64,000 nt of DNA from Reinekea sp. G2M2-21 (GTDB taxonomy: Bacteria > Pseudomonadota > Gammaproteobacteria > Pseudomonadales > Natronospirillaceae). The translations under genes and the position numbers were made by a program. Below, piece by piece: positions 50,634 through 59,793 of the stretch; the first letter of the stretch is position 1; each line of letters opens with the position of its first letter. The notes beneath the pieces were generated by a model, which worked only from the letters and a program-made list of their open reading frames with translations, did not search any database and was not told the DNA's origin. The stretch spans positions 1,488,001-1,552,000 of the forward strand of contig NZ_JADPQG010000001.1 of NCBI RefSeq assembly GCF_015687175.1, written 5' to 3'.

Positions 50634-51686
50634 GTGCCAAACGTCCGCTTCGACCCTTCTGTGCACCCACATAAACGTTTAAACCCTCTGACAGCAGAAT
50701 GGGTTCTGGTGTCACCCCATCGCGCAAAACGACCTTGGCAGGGGCAACAGGAAACAGCTGAAACAGAGCAAATGCCAAGCTATGATGCCCATTGTTACCT
50801 GTGCCCAGGGAATGAGCGGATTTCGGGCGATATCAACCCTGACTACACGGCGACGTTTGTGTTCGAAAACGATTTCGCGGCATTGCAGAAAATCACCCCC
50901 GAAACCGAAAGTTCACCCGACCCTCTGTTCACGCTCAAAGCAGAACGAGGCGAAGCACACGTCATTTGTTTCAGCCCAGACCACAGCAAAACATTGCCCG
51001 AACTGTCACTGGAATCGATTCTTACGGTCATAGACACCTGGGCGTCAGAATTTACTCGGTTAAGCGCAAGCTACGAATGGGTACAGCTGTTTGAGAACAA
51101 AGGCGCGGTAATGGGTTGCTCCCAACCACATCCGCACGGTCAGATCTGGGCAAACTCGACGGTACCGACCTTGCCAGCCAAAGAGGACATTGAGCAGCGA
51201 CGTTACTTCGATCAACATGAACGCCCTATGTTGCTCGACTATGCCTTTCGCGAAAGTAAAGATGGCACACGCACCGTGGTTGAAAATCAGCACTGGATAG
51301 CGGTCGTACCGTATTGGGCAGCCTGGCCATTTGAAACACTGTTGCTGCCGAAATTTGCCTGCCAACAAATAAATCAATTAGACGATACTCAGAAAGCCAG
51401 TCTGGCAGACGCATTACAACAGCTAACCACCCGCTACGATAACCTGTTTGCAACCTCGTTCCCTTATTCCATGGGTTGGCACGGTGCACCAACAAGCAAA
51501 GCCAACGACCCTGCTTGGCAGCTACACGCACATTTTTATCCGCCCCTGTTGCGCAATGCATCTGTACGGAAATTTATGGTTGGCTATGAAATGTTAGCAG
51601 AACCACAACGGGACCTTACGCCCGAACAGGCAGCGAAACGATTACAGGAAACCAGTAACATCCACTACAAGGTAGCGCAACGGTGA
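50634..51686 (+). CDS. galT: Galactose-1-phosphate uridylyltransferase
   Basis: A 350-residue Leloir-pathway enzyme. The catalytic His lies in GCSQPHPHGQIWANS, and the zinc-type CYLCPG motif is near residue 55. It starts with GTG at 50634 (AGGA upstream). Its TGA overlaps the galK GTG. It moves UMP from UDP-glucose to galactose-1-phosphate. Confidence 0.95.
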   Translation: MPNVRFDPSVHPHKRLNPLTAEWVLVSPHRAKRPWQGQQETAETEQMPSYDAHCYLCPGNERISGDINPDYTATFVFENDFAALQKITPETESSPDPLFTLKAERGEAHVICFSPDHSKTLPELSLESILTVIDTWASEFTRLSASYEWVQLFENKGAVMGCSQPHPHGQIWANSTVPTLPAKEDIEQRRYFDQHERPMLLDYAFRESKDGTRTVVENQHWIAVVPYWAAWPFETLLLPKFACQQINQLDDTQKASLADALQQLTTRYDNLFATSFPYSMGWHGAPTSKANDPAWQLHAHFYPPLLRNASVRKFMVGYEMLAEPQRDLTPEQAAKRLQETSNIHYKVAQR

Positions 51687-52834
51687 CTTTACACGAACTG
51701 GCCACAGCAGCCTTTACCAAACGCTTCAACTACGCTCCCAGCCATCAATTTTATGCACCAGGCAGGGTTAACCTCATTGGTGAACACACGGATTACAACG
51801 ACGGCTTCGTGCTTCCGGCAGCCATAAACTTTGGGACGGCGATCGTTGCTCATAAGCGAGAAGACACCATTGTTAGGGTCTGTGCCGTCAATTTTGACGA
51901 AGAAGTGGTTGAATTTGACTTTGGGCTGCCTCTATTCCCAAGCGCAGAATCCACGTGGGCAAACTATGTTCGCGGCGTTTACGACATTCTGCTAAAGCAG
52001 AATCATCGTGTCTGCGGGCTCGATATCGCCATTGCCGGGGACGTACCCTATGGCGCAGGACTCAGCTCTTCTGCTGCGCTGGAAATTGTATTGATTCGCA
52101 CCGTGTCGGCCCTGGCGGAGGAATCCATTGACCCGACCCAAGCGGCACTTCTTGGCCAACAAACCGAGAATGAGTTTATCGGCGCGCATACCGGAATTAT
52201 GGATCAGCTCATTTGCGCAAGGGGCGAACAGGATCATGCCTTACTGATTGACTGTCGGGACTTAACCAGCAAACCAGTCAGTCTGGACCCAACCTTCCGA
52301 ATCGTCATTTTCAATTCCAACGTCAAACGTGGGTTGGTCGACAGTAAATACAATGAACGACGACAACAGTGCCTTCAGGCTGCTCATGTATTGGGTGTTG
52401 GCGCCCTCCGTGACGCTACCATGCCCTTACTCCAGTCCCACCAGGACAGCATGGATGACTTGCCCTTTCGACGAGCCCATCACGTCATTTCTGAAAACGA
52501 TCGCACTTTGCGAGCAGCAGAAGCCCTGGGGAAGAAAGACTGGGTAACCATGGGTCAACTCATGGCCGAATCACATCAGTCCATGAAACAGGATTTCGAC
52601 ATTACAGTCGCGCCCATCGATGGTTTGGTTGGCCTGATCAACGAAGTTCTACCAGCTGGTGCTGGGGGCGCGCGAATGACCGGTGGTGGTTTCGGTGGTT
52701 GCGTGGTGGCCTTGATTGCAGAGCAATACGTTGACGCTGTTGTTGAGCATGTCGCCAAACACTATGAAGAAACTTTTGGGATACGCGAATCAGTTTATAT
52801 TTGCCAAGCAGTAAATGGAGCGTTTGTGGCATAA
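51683..52834 (+). CDS. galK: Galactokinase
   Basis: A 383-residue GHMP kinase that phosphorylates galactose. Motif 1 is PGRVNLIGEHTDYNDGFVLP, motif 2 GAGLSSSAALE, motif 3 TGGGFGGCVVAL. The start is GTG at 51683, overlapping the galT stop as GTGA. Confidence 0.95.
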   Translation: MTLHELATAAFTKRFNYAPSHQFYAPGRVNLIGEHTDYNDGFVLPAAINFGTAIVAHKREDTIVRVCAVNFDEEVVEFDFGLPLFPSAESTWANYVRGVYDILLKQNHRVCGLDIAIAGDVPYGAGLSSSAALEIVLIRTVSALAEESIDPTQAALLGQQTENEFIGAHTGIMDQLICARGEQDHALLIDCRDLTSKPVSLDPTFRIVIFNSNVKRGLVDSKYNERRQQCLQAAHVLGVGALRDATMPLLQSHQDSMDDLPFRRAHHVISENDRTLRAAEALGKKDWVTMGQLMAESHQSMKQDFDITVAPIDGLVGLINEVLPAGAGGARMTGGGFGGCVVALIAEQYVDAVVEHVAKHYEETFGIRESVYICQAVNGAFVA

Positions 52835-52873
52835 TACCAGCCACTCTATTCGTCGTATTGGTATGAGAAAGCC

Positions 52874-53932
52874 ATGAGAGCAAGTATTTCGGAAGTCGAG
52901 TTCGGCACACTGGATGATGGATCCGTTATAAAGAAATTTTTACTGCGCAACAGTCATGGAACTGAAGCCAGCTTTCTGAACCTTGGCGCGTCCTGGATTG
53001 GCTTTAAACGTCAACGAGACAGTCAGAGTCTGGTTCTCGGCTGTGATGATGCGCAAACCTTTGCTCACCAGCACGCCTTTCTGGGCAGTACGGTCGGTCG
53101 TTGGGCCAACCGCATCGGACACGGACAAGCCCAGCTGAATGGTGAACGCATTCAAGTTGAAGTTAACCTACCTCCGCACCACCTGCATGGCGGCAGTCAT
53201 GGTTTTTCCTTCAAATTGTGGGAAAGCAGAATTGAACTTGCCGATGATGCAACCCCAACGTTGACCTTCTCTCACTTTTCCCCCGATGGTGAAGGTGGCT
53301 TTCCCGGAAATCTGAAGACGACGGTCAAAATCACGCTCACAGATGATGACACCGTGCGGTTCGAGTATCACGCCAGCACCGACGCACCGACTCTTCTGAA
53401 CTTGACGAATCATGCTTACTTCAACCTCGATGGCGAAACCTCAGGTTCTCTACGCGACCATGAATTTAAACTCGCCAGTCACCAGTACCTTGAAGCCGAT
53501 GACGATGCGCTGCCTACCGGCCGCGTATTGAACAGCAGCGGCACTGTATTAGATTTCGCAAACTGGACAGATGTACTCACAAAGCTAACCCCACTGTGCG
53601 ATGAGCAACTTATCCGCGCTGGCGGCATTGATCACTGTTTTTGTTACCCTGATGACCAGCAACTTAAGATACTGGCACAGGCCCGACATACAGGATCAAA
53701 CACCCAATTAACCTGCCGTTCAACTCTTCCAGGCATGCAGTTCTACACCGGAAATTTTTTGGGGGGCACACCCAAGAGCGACGATACACGCTTCGCAACC
53801 CATGGCGCATTCTGTTTTGAACCGGGCTATTGGCCAGACTCGCCAAACCACGAACACTTTCCAGACTGCACAATTAGCCCTGAGAAAGATTTCTCCGCTA
53901 TAATCGAATACTCGTTTGACTCAATGGAATAA
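52874..53932 (+). CDS. galM: Aldose 1-epimerase (mutarotase)
   Basis: A 352-residue enzyme interconverting the anomers of galactose and glucose. Catalytic His is in LTNHAYFNLDG and the Glu in FEPGYWPDSPNH; GRWANRIGHGQ is the usual N-terminal block. It follows galK by 39 bases. galE and a galactose permease are not in the window, so those functions must be elsewhere. Confidence 0.95.
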   Translation: MRASISEVEFGTLDDGSVIKKFLLRNSHGTEASFLNLGASWIGFKRQRDSQSLVLGCDDAQTFAHQHAFLGSTVGRWANRIGHGQAQLNGERIQVEVNLPPHHLHGGSHGFSFKLWESRIELADDATPTLTFSHFSPDGEGGFPGNLKTTVKITLTDDDTVRFEYHASTDAPTLLNLTNHAYFNLDGETSGSLRDHEFKLASHQYLEADDDALPTGRVLNSSGTVLDFANWTDVLTKLTPLCDEQLIRAGGIDHCFCYPDDQQLKILAQARHTGSNTQLTCRSTLPGMQFYTGNFLGGTPKSDDTRFATHGAFCFEPGYWPDSPNHEHFPDCTISPEKDFSAIIEYSFDSME

Positions 53933-53936
53933 AAAT

Positions 53937-54374
53937 ATGTTAAAGCGCTTTGCAATCGTATTATCTCTGATCACTGCAGCCTCCTCATTTTCGTTCGCCG
54001 GTGGCAAAGGCGGGACCGAATTGGCTTTAGCAAGTTATGGTGGCCTGGGAGTTGTCGCTTCTCGGGGTATCCCACTGAATATCAAATTTTTGAGCTCTAA
54101 TGGCATCGGTACCTTTGGTGAAATCGAACTCGGCGCAGGTTTTGGTAATGAACTGGCGTTGGGTGCCGAATTGTCGGGTGGCATCTTGATCGGCGTCGCA
54201 CAGGGAATCAGCGTCTATGGCAGCCTTGGTCCAGCGATTGGGGTTGGCAATGGTACTAATTTCGGACTTGGTGCGGAAATCGGCTTTAATATTGATGTAA
54301 ACAGCAGTTCCATCATCATCGAAGCTGGCTCACACCCTTCGGCGGGTTACGTTGCCGTTGGTTTGCGATTCTAA
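53937..54374 (+). CDS. Small glycine-rich outer-membrane-like exported protein
   Basis: A 145-residue product with a signal peptide (LKRFAIVLSLITAASSFSFA-G). The remainder is Gly-rich with alternating hydrophobic strands and ends ...GYVAVGLRF. The terminal Phe suggests a small outer-membrane barrel. I chose ATG 53937, 4 bases after the galM stop. It could be co-transcribed with galTKM. Family not recognised. Confidence 0.55.
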   Translation: MLKRFAIVLSLITAASSFSFAGGKGGTELALASYGGLGVVASRGIPLNIKFLSSNGIGTFGEIELGAGFGNELALGAELSGGILIGVAQGISVYGSLGPAIGVGNGTNFGLGAEIGFNIDVNSSSIIIEAGSHPSAGYVAVGLRF

Positions 54375-54377
54375 GCA

Positions 54378-54737
54378 ATGAGTAAAATCCTGATCGTCGA
54401 AGATTCAGCCTCCATGCGTCAGCTCGCAAGTTTCACGCTAAAAAGCGCAGGTCACGACGTAACGGAAGCAAAGGATGGCGTTGAAGGCTTGGCTATGGCA
54501 TCAGCAACACAATTCGATGCGATTTTAACCGATAAAAATATGCCCAACAAAAACGGTTTGGACATGGTTAAAGAACTTAGGCAAAAGCCCAATTATCGAA
54601 GTACTCCGATCATCATGCTGACAACAGAGTCATCTGATAAAGAAAAACAAGAAGGGAAAGCGGCAGGCCTGACTGGCTGGATGGTGAAACCATTTCAACC
54701 GGATAAACTGCTCACCACCTTTAAGCGTATCTTATAA
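54378..54737 (+). CDS. CheY-like single-domain response regulator
   Basis: A 119-residue receiver domain. The acidic pocket is VEDSAS, the phospho-acceptor Asp in ILTDKNMP, the switch Thr in LTTESSDK and the conserved Lys in VKPF. No output domain. It lies 4 bases after the small barrel gene. PATA-type receivers with TDKNMP often act in chemotaxis or c-di-GMP circuits; the partner kinase is not in the window. Confidence 0.85.
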   Translation: MSKILIVEDSASMRQLASFTLKSAGHDVTEAKDGVEGLAMASATQFDAILTDKNMPNKNGLDMVKELRQKPNYRSTPIIMLTTESSDKEKQEGKAAGLTGWMVKPFQPDKLLTTFKRIL

Positions 54738-54762
54738 AAAGGGGCTAGAGCCCCTTTTTTTA
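54736..54762. terminator. Bidirectional terminator between the receiver and DUF1566 genes
   Basis: AAAAAGGGGCT-AG-AGCCCCTTTTTT is a compact hairpin with A and T tracts. It overlaps the stop codons of both convergent genes. Confidence 0.9.
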
Positions 54763-55233
54763 TTTTACCAACAGCGACCAGGCATCTATATCGGTATTCA
54801 TCGGGTATTCCTCCCCCGTTGTCATTAACACCGTATTCTTGAAACCACCAAAGGCATCCGTTGATGTCCAGTAGAAACCGCTTTCGATCGCCTTCCAGCT
54901 TTTATGAACCGCAGGCTCACCACAGTCATACGCAACGATAGACAAAAGCTCAGTCAACGTCGGCAAACGATACCCCTGCCCTACTTTCTTTACATTTGCC
55001 GAGGTTTCGTCAAAGGTATACTTGGCACTGTTTCCCGTACATTGACTGCCTTGCCATTCCTGCCCCACATTGCACCTCGACCAGGTTAACCCTGTTTTGG
55101 TATCCGACACGGTTCCGTTCGCATTGAAAACCAATCGGTTATTCAGCTCCGAACAGGACTCGGCAGCGATAGCCATTGAACCAGCACCGGCGGCGGCAAT
55201 AAAAAACAAACCCAAATATCGTTTCTGTGTCAT
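54760..55233 (-). CDS. DUF1566 (Lcl-type) exported protein
   Basis: A 157-residue protein with a signal peptide (RYLGLFFIAAAGAGSMAIAA). The DUF1566 pattern appears as GLTWSRCNVGQEW...YRLPTLTELLSIV and FYWTSTDAFGG. Four Cys could form disulfides. Members are often surface or adhesion-linked; no precise function can be given. Confidence 0.8.
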   Translation of the reverse strand: MTQKRYLGLFFIAAAGAGSMAIAAESCSELNNRLVFNANGTVSDTKTGLTWSRCNVGQEWQGSQCTGNSAKYTFDETSANVKKVGQGYRLPTLTELLSIVAYDCGEPAVHKSWKAIESGFYWTSTDAFGGFKNTVLMTTGEEYPMNTDIDAWSLLVK

Positions 55234-55332
55234 ACACCTATTCCATCAATTTTTAAAAAATCACTAGTTACGAACACACCTGTGATTGTTTTTATGGTGT
55301 ATGTTGCGAAATAGAGTTTGTCCAAAACGGAC

Positions 55333-56691
55333 TTATAAATTTTTCATGATCAAACCATAAGTTTGCGCATCTTTTGCCATTGATTCGGGTAGTCGGATCT
55401 TAACATCGTACCCGGCGCCGGGTACTTCCGTCATATCTTTGTTATTTTTTGCATTTTGCACATGTTCTAATGTGAACGTGTGATTGCCATTCGGTGTCAT
55501 CAGTTCCACAGAATCGCCCACAGCAAACTTATTTTTTGCGCGCAGGTAAATTTCTTCACCATTCCGATCAAATACTTCTGCGACAAATTGCTGATGCACG
55601 CCCACCGAGCGGCCCGTTTCATAATTTTGATATTCATCGTGAACGTGTCGGCGGTAAAAACCTTCGGTATAACCGCGGTGTGCCAGATTCTCCAACGTAT
55701 TCATGAGCCCCTTATCGAAGCTTTCTCCTGCCACCGCATCGTCGATCGCCTTGCGATACGCCTGTGCCGTACGCGCGACATAGTAATGACTCTTTGTACG
55801 GCCTTCAATTTTCAGGCTATGTACACCCATCTTGGTCAGACTCTCGACGTGCTGGATAGCGCGCAGATCTTTTGAGTTCATAATGTAAGTGCCATGCTCA
55901 TCTTCATAGGCTGGCATAAAAGTACCGGGGCGCTGCTCTTCTTCCAAAAGAAAGATTTGATCTGTGGGCGCTCCCTCTCCCAACGTCGGCGCGTCTGAGG
56001 CAATCTTGTTTTCTGGTGGCGTCCAGATTTTAGGATCAGTCGGAACAAAATCACCGCTGGCGTCCTCTTTGGCTTCATGCGCGTTGTATTTCCAGCGGCA
56101 GGTGTTGGTACAGGTTCCCTGATTTGGATCGCGTTTGTTGATATAACCGCTCAATAAACAACGGCCCGAATAAGCAATACACAATGCGCCGTGAACAAAG
56201 GTTTCAATTTCCAGGCCAGGGCAATTCTGCCGAATCTCCGCGATTTCATCGAGTGATAATTCACGGGACAATATTATTCTTTTTATACCCTGACGGTACC
56301 AGAATTCCGCTGATGCATAATTCACCACATTGGCCTGTACCGACAAGTGGATTACCTGATCAGGAAAGCGATCACGTACCAGCATGATCAAGCCTGGATC
56401 AGACATGATCAATGCATCCGGTTTCATCTCAATCACCGGCTCAATATCACGCATGTAGGTTTTGATTTTTGCGTTGTGCGGTGCAATGTTACTGGCCACA
56501 TAAAACTGCTTGCCTTGGGCATGCGCTTCATGAATTCCCGTTTCCAGGTTCGCAAGCGTAAAATCGTTATTTCTGACACGCAGAGAATACCGTGGCTGGC
56601 CGGCATAAACGGCATCGGCACCGTAAGCAAACGCATAACGCATGTTGCGGAGTGTTCCGGCCGGACTCAATAGTTCAGGTTTGAATGTCAT
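55333..56691 (-). CDS. trhP: Prephenate-dependent tRNA uridine(34) hydroxylase TrhP
   Basis: A 452-residue U32-family enzyme (YegQ). Conserved blocks are [49 protein letters not shown] and the Cys set [10 protein letters not shown], plus [15 protein letters not shown]. TrhP makes 5-hydroxyuridine at wobble U34 using prephenate without oxygen. It starts with ATG 56691, overlapping the trhO stop as ATGA. Both enzymes catalyse the same reaction by different routes. Confidence 0.92.
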   Translation of the reverse strand: MTFKPELLSPAGTLRNMRYAFAYGADAVYAGQPRYSLRVRNNDFTLANLETGIHEAHAQGKQFYVASNIAPHNAKIKTYMRDIEPVIEMKPDALIMSDPGLIMLVRDRFPDQVIHLSVQANVVNYASAEFWYRQGIKRIILSRELSLDEIAEIRQNCPGLEIETFVHGALCIAYSGRCLLSGYINKRDPNQGTCTNTCRWKYNAHEAKEDASGDFVPTDPKIWTPPENKIASDAPTLGEGAPTDQIFLLEEEQRPGTFMPAYEDEHGTYIMNSKDLRAIQHVESLTKMGVHSLKIEGRTKSHYYVARTAQAYRKAIDDAVAGESFDKGLMNTLENLAHRGYTEGFYRRHVHDEYQNYETGRSVGVHQQFVAEVFDRNGEEIYLRAKNKFAVGDSVELMTPNGNHTFTLEHVQNAKNNKDMTEVPGAGYDVKIRLPESMAKDAQTYGLIMKNL

Positions 56692-57692
56692 GACGAAGCT
56701 TTCACCTTTTTTAAACTCTGCTGTCTTTGCTTGCGGCGTTGCTCCAATTTTTCACGACGACGCTGATCGTTTGTTTTTGCGGCATCTTTTCCGATATGGT
56801 GCTCACCCCGACTTCTTGCAATCTGCAGTTGCCGCTGACGCTCCGCGTATCGTTGTCGCTGTCTATCTGAAACCTGATCATGACAATGATGACAGCTGAC
56901 ACCTTCTTTAAAATACTCATGTTGACGATCGGCTGCGGACAGTGGCTTGCGACAGGCATGACACAACTCATAATCACCCACCGCTAACTCATGACCAACA
57001 GACACACGATTATCAAACACAAAGCATTCACCATCCCACATTGAGGCGTCCGCTTTTACTTCCTCGAGGTATTTCAGAATGCCACCTTCCAGATGATATA
57101 CCTCATTAAAGCCCTGCTCTTTCAGATACGCAGTTGATTTTTCGCAGCGAATACCACCGGTACAAAACATAGCCACTTTCTTGTGTTTAGCAGGATCGAG
57201 ATTTTCTTTTACGTAGTCCGGAAATTCGCGAAAGGTCTCGGTCTTAGGGTTAACGGCGCCTTTGAAACTACCTATCTGGTATTCGTAGTCGTTCCGCGTG
57301 TCGATCAACAAAACCTCAGGATCGGAAATCAGTTCGTTCCACTGCGTTGGCTTCACATAGGTGCCGACAACCTCTTTCGGGTCGACACCCTCAACGCCCA
57401 TGGTGACAATTTCTTTTTTGATTTTGACTTTGGTTCGATAAAACGGCTGACTGTCGTGAAACGACTCTTTTGCTTTAACGCCCGCTAATTGGGGATGTTC
57501 TTTAAACCACTGGTAGAGTGCATCGATACTTTGGCGCGTACCTGACACCGTGCCATTGATACCTTCTTCGGCCAAGATTAACGTGCCACGAATATCGTGC
57601 TGATCCAGAAATTTTAAAAGGGGGTCGCGCTGTTCAAGCGGATTATCCAAGCGCACAAAGTGATATAGCGCCGATACGACGATAGTGTTCAT
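56688..57692 (-). CDS. trhO: Oxygen-dependent tRNA uridine(34) hydroxylase TrhO
   Basis: A 334-residue rhodanese-type enzyme (YceA). The N-terminal ferredoxin-like part has [17 protein letters not shown], the rhodanese loop is [14 protein letters not shown] and a Cys-rich HACRKPL...CHHCH follows. The tail is very basic ([20 protein letters not shown] to LKKVKASS). ATG 57692 (AGAGGT upstream) is preferred to the longer 57713 frame. It precedes trhP in the same operon. Confidence 0.93.
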   Translation of the reverse strand: MNTIVVSALYHFVRLDNPLEQRDPLLKFLDQHDIRGTLILAEEGINGTVSGTRQSIDALYQWFKEHPQLAGVKAKESFHDSQPFYRTKVKIKKEIVTMGVEGVDPKEVVGTYVKPTQWNELISDPEVLLIDTRNDYEYQIGSFKGAVNPKTETFREFPDYVKENLDPAKHKKVAMFCTGGIRCEKSTAYLKEQGFNEVYHLEGGILKYLEEVKADASMWDGECFVFDNRVSVGHELAVGDYELCHACRKPLSAADRQHEYFKEGVSCHHCHDQVSDRQRQRYAERQRQLQIARSRGEHHIGKDAAKTNDQRRREKLEQRRKQRQQSLKKVKASS

Positions 57693-57814
57693 AGAGACCT
57701 CTGCTGGCTGCATCGTAAGTGCAGTGCCGGGACATTTCTACCCCGTCTGAATTTTTAAGGTCGCGAATTTTAACAGAAGGCCGCAGGACTGCAACCGATC
57801 GTTTTTTAATCAGA

Positions 57815-58813
57815 TCAAACGATATATTGCTTTAAAAAGGCGAGAATATCCTTCGTAAACTGCTCGGTTGCTTCGGGTCGAACGATATCGCCGGTCACCA
57901 CGTGATTGTTGTCTGCGGGTTTGGGCGGTATAGCGATCCGATGCTTAATTTTAGAACCCCAGCGTCGAACGGCCGCATCCGTACGACGAGCACTGACAAC
58001 CTTATCGTCGTCAGCATATAAAAACAGAGTTGGAGTCTCTATTGTCGTTAAATCGGATTTAACAACAGCCTTTACGGTTGCGGCCATGGTATGAATCGCT
58101 GAAATGGGATAACGGTATGTCCAATATTTTGCCCCACCCTCGTTAGCCGGTTCCCAGCCATAAGTCTTTCCTGCAATCAAAGGCATCCAATATTTTGCCC
58201 ATGGCCATAAAAACAACGGCATTGCCCAATGGTAAGGTCGGAAGTTAGGTGACACCATAATCAACGCCGCCAAGTGCGGTTTGACATCGTCCTGTTGCGC
58301 CAACCAGGTGGTCAGCGTACCACCGGTGGAAGTCGAGATAACGATAACCTTTTCACCTAGCTGGCGGGCGACAGACCAAGCCTCAGCGAGGTCAAACAAC
58401 CAATCACTGGGTTTCGCGGCGGCTAATCTTTCGCCATCAATCCCATGCCCAGTTAAGCGTGTTGCGTAGTAGTTAGCGTGAAGAGCTTGGGCAATATTTT
58501 CTGGTACGGGTGATATTTCCTGGCGGCATGCCGAATAACCATGAATATAAAGCACACAGAATTTCGTTCGTTTGGGGCGGGATTCAGATGAGAAGGCAAT
58601 GTGCTTTTCGGCGCCATCAACAACATCAGGGACATACAACTCAGCCTGAGTAATTCGCTCTTTGAGCGCTTTTAAGTCGGCCGCGGTTAAATCCTCAAAA
58701 TTTTTATCCGTATGCACCCGCTCGGTTCGGTGACTCCAAAACAGCTCTACTTTGGCGCGTGGGCCCATTAAAAAGACAATTACTGCCACGAAAACCAAAC
58801 TGAATGCGACCAA
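57815..58813 (-). CDS. Alpha/beta hydrolase, membrane-anchored
   Basis: A 332-residue protein. One N-terminal hydrophobic helix (VAFSLVFVAVIVFLM) anchors it. The fold begins at VLYIHGYSACRQE (oxyanion region), the nucleophile elbow is VISTSTGGTL (STSTG where GxSxG is usual), Asp in LYADDDKVV and a His in NNHVV. These suggest an esterase or lysophospholipase-like serine hydrolase. TTG start at 58813 with AGGTAAG upstream. Confidence 0.7.
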   Translation of the reverse strand: MVAFSLVFVAVIVFLMGPRAKVELFWSHRTERVHTDKNFEDLTAADLKALKERITQAELYVPDVVDGAEKHIAFSSESRPKRTKFCVLYIHGYSACRQEISPVPENIAQALHANYYATRLTGHGIDGERLAAAKPSDWLFDLAEAWSVARQLGEKVIVISTSTGGTLTTWLAQQDDVKPHLAALIMVSPNFRPYHWAMPLFLWPWAKYWMPLIAGKTYGWEPANEGGAKYWTYRYPISAIHTMAATVKAVVKSDLTTIETPTLFLYADDDKVVSARRTDAAVRRWGSKIKHRIAIPPKPADNNHVVTGDIVRPEATEQFTKDILAFLKQYIV

Positions 58814-59090
58814 CGCTACTTACCTGTCTTCAAAAAAAGTGAACCTCAAGTATAAATAGCCCACCCGTTTGCAGCAATCCCTAAAGATAAGTCCATCATA
58901 AAGCTACCTTTCCACCAAAAAGTGACAATTTTCCACTTTTTGCTTCTTTCATTCATTCTTTTGACACAGAATGCAGTTTTACTTGGACTAATATGTGCTA
59001 ATAACTCATCGGTGCCGAACATCGAATTGAGAACACTCTTTTTGCGGTATCAAAAGAGCGACATGGACATTTACCGTTAGGAGTCTAACT

Positions 59091-59399
59091 ATGGCGATCA
59101 AAAAGAAATTTCTGAAATCCAAACCCGTCTGCAAATGTACCTTTACCCTACCTAAGGATGCTGCCCCAGATGCCGAAAAAGTCACCCTGGTCGGCGACTT
59201 TAATGACTGGGCACCTGAAAAACATGTGCTTAAAAAACTGAAATCCGGAGAGTTTAAAATCGATCTCGACTTAGAAACAGGCAAGTCCTATCAATACCGC
59301 TTTCTGATCGATGATGAAACCTGGGAAAATGATTGGCAAGCGGACGATTACATACCGGTACCGGAGTTCTCGACAGATAACTCAGTTGTTTGCTGCTGA
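59091..59399 (+). CDS. Stand-alone glycogen-binding (CBM48/isoamylase-N) domain protein
   Basis: A 102-residue protein. The fold is VCKCTFTLPKD...VTLVGDFNDWAPEKHVLKK...FKIDLDLETGKSYQYRFLIDDETWENDWQADDY, which is the GDFNxW and YxYRFxID pattern of CBM48. No catalytic domain is attached. AGGAG precedes the ATG. It could bind glycogen or a phosphorylated sugar polymer; the partner is unknown. Confidence 0.85.
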   Translation: MAIKKKFLKSKPVCKCTFTLPKDAAPDAEKVTLVGDFNDWAPEKHVLKKLKSGEFKIDLDLETGKSYQYRFLIDDETWENDWQADDYIPVPEFSTDNSVVCC

Positions 59400-59469
59400 A
59401 GTACGATAAGCATTTTTCGACGTAAACGCCTTTCCGGAGAAACATCGTTTTACTGTTTTGCTATTTTTG

Positions 59470-59499
59470 AAAAGGCAGCCAAGTCTGCGCTGCCTTTTT
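59470..59499 (+). terminator. Terminator after the CBM48 gene
   Basis: AAAAGGCAGC and GCTGCCTTTT form a 10-bp stem with a T tail, 70 bases after the stop. Confidence 0.85.
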
Positions 59500-59589
59500 A
59501 ATCCCACCAGCCTGCCAAAAGAATGACCCAGTTGTAAAAAACTCTAAGGGTTATTTGCCGAGCCAACTTAGTGCGCAAATACCCTAAAC

Positions 59590-59605
59590 GCACCATTTTT
59601 TTGCA
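59590..59605 (+). promoter_or_regulatory. NtrC-like enhancer site upstream of amtB
   Basis: GCACCATTTTTTTGCA differs from the NtrC consensus GCACC-N5-GGTGCA at two central bases. It lies about 115 bases before the sigma-54-like promoter, a normal enhancer distance. Confidence 0.45.
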
Positions 59606-59704
59606 TTTTTTATTTGCAGAGACAACCCAAAAGATACTCCGCACCATCAAGATAAGGCCTGACGCACCAGAAAATCGCACCAAGGCGACCAGCTGCACAC
59701 ATTC

Positions 59705-59718
59705 GGCACGATTCTCGC
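59705..59718 (+). promoter_or_regulatory. Sigma-54-type promoter of amtB
   Basis: GGCACGATTCTCGC keeps the invariant GG and GC with exactly 10 bases between them. A start would fall near 59729, about 65 bases before the amtB start codon. Confidence 0.5.
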
Positions 59719-59755
59719 TACACCCCGTAAGCAATACTTAAAATTCAATTATCTA

Positions 59756-59770
59756 GCACCAATTTGGTGC
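59756..59770. promoter_or_regulatory. Perfect GCACC-N5-GGTGC dyad in the amtB leader
   Basis: GCACC-AATTT-GGTGC fits the NtrC dyad exactly. It lies 24 bases before the amtB start and downstream of the predicted promoter, so it may be a repressing or extra site. Confidence 0.45.
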
Positions 59771-59793
59771 CATCTCTAACGGCGGAGGCAAAC

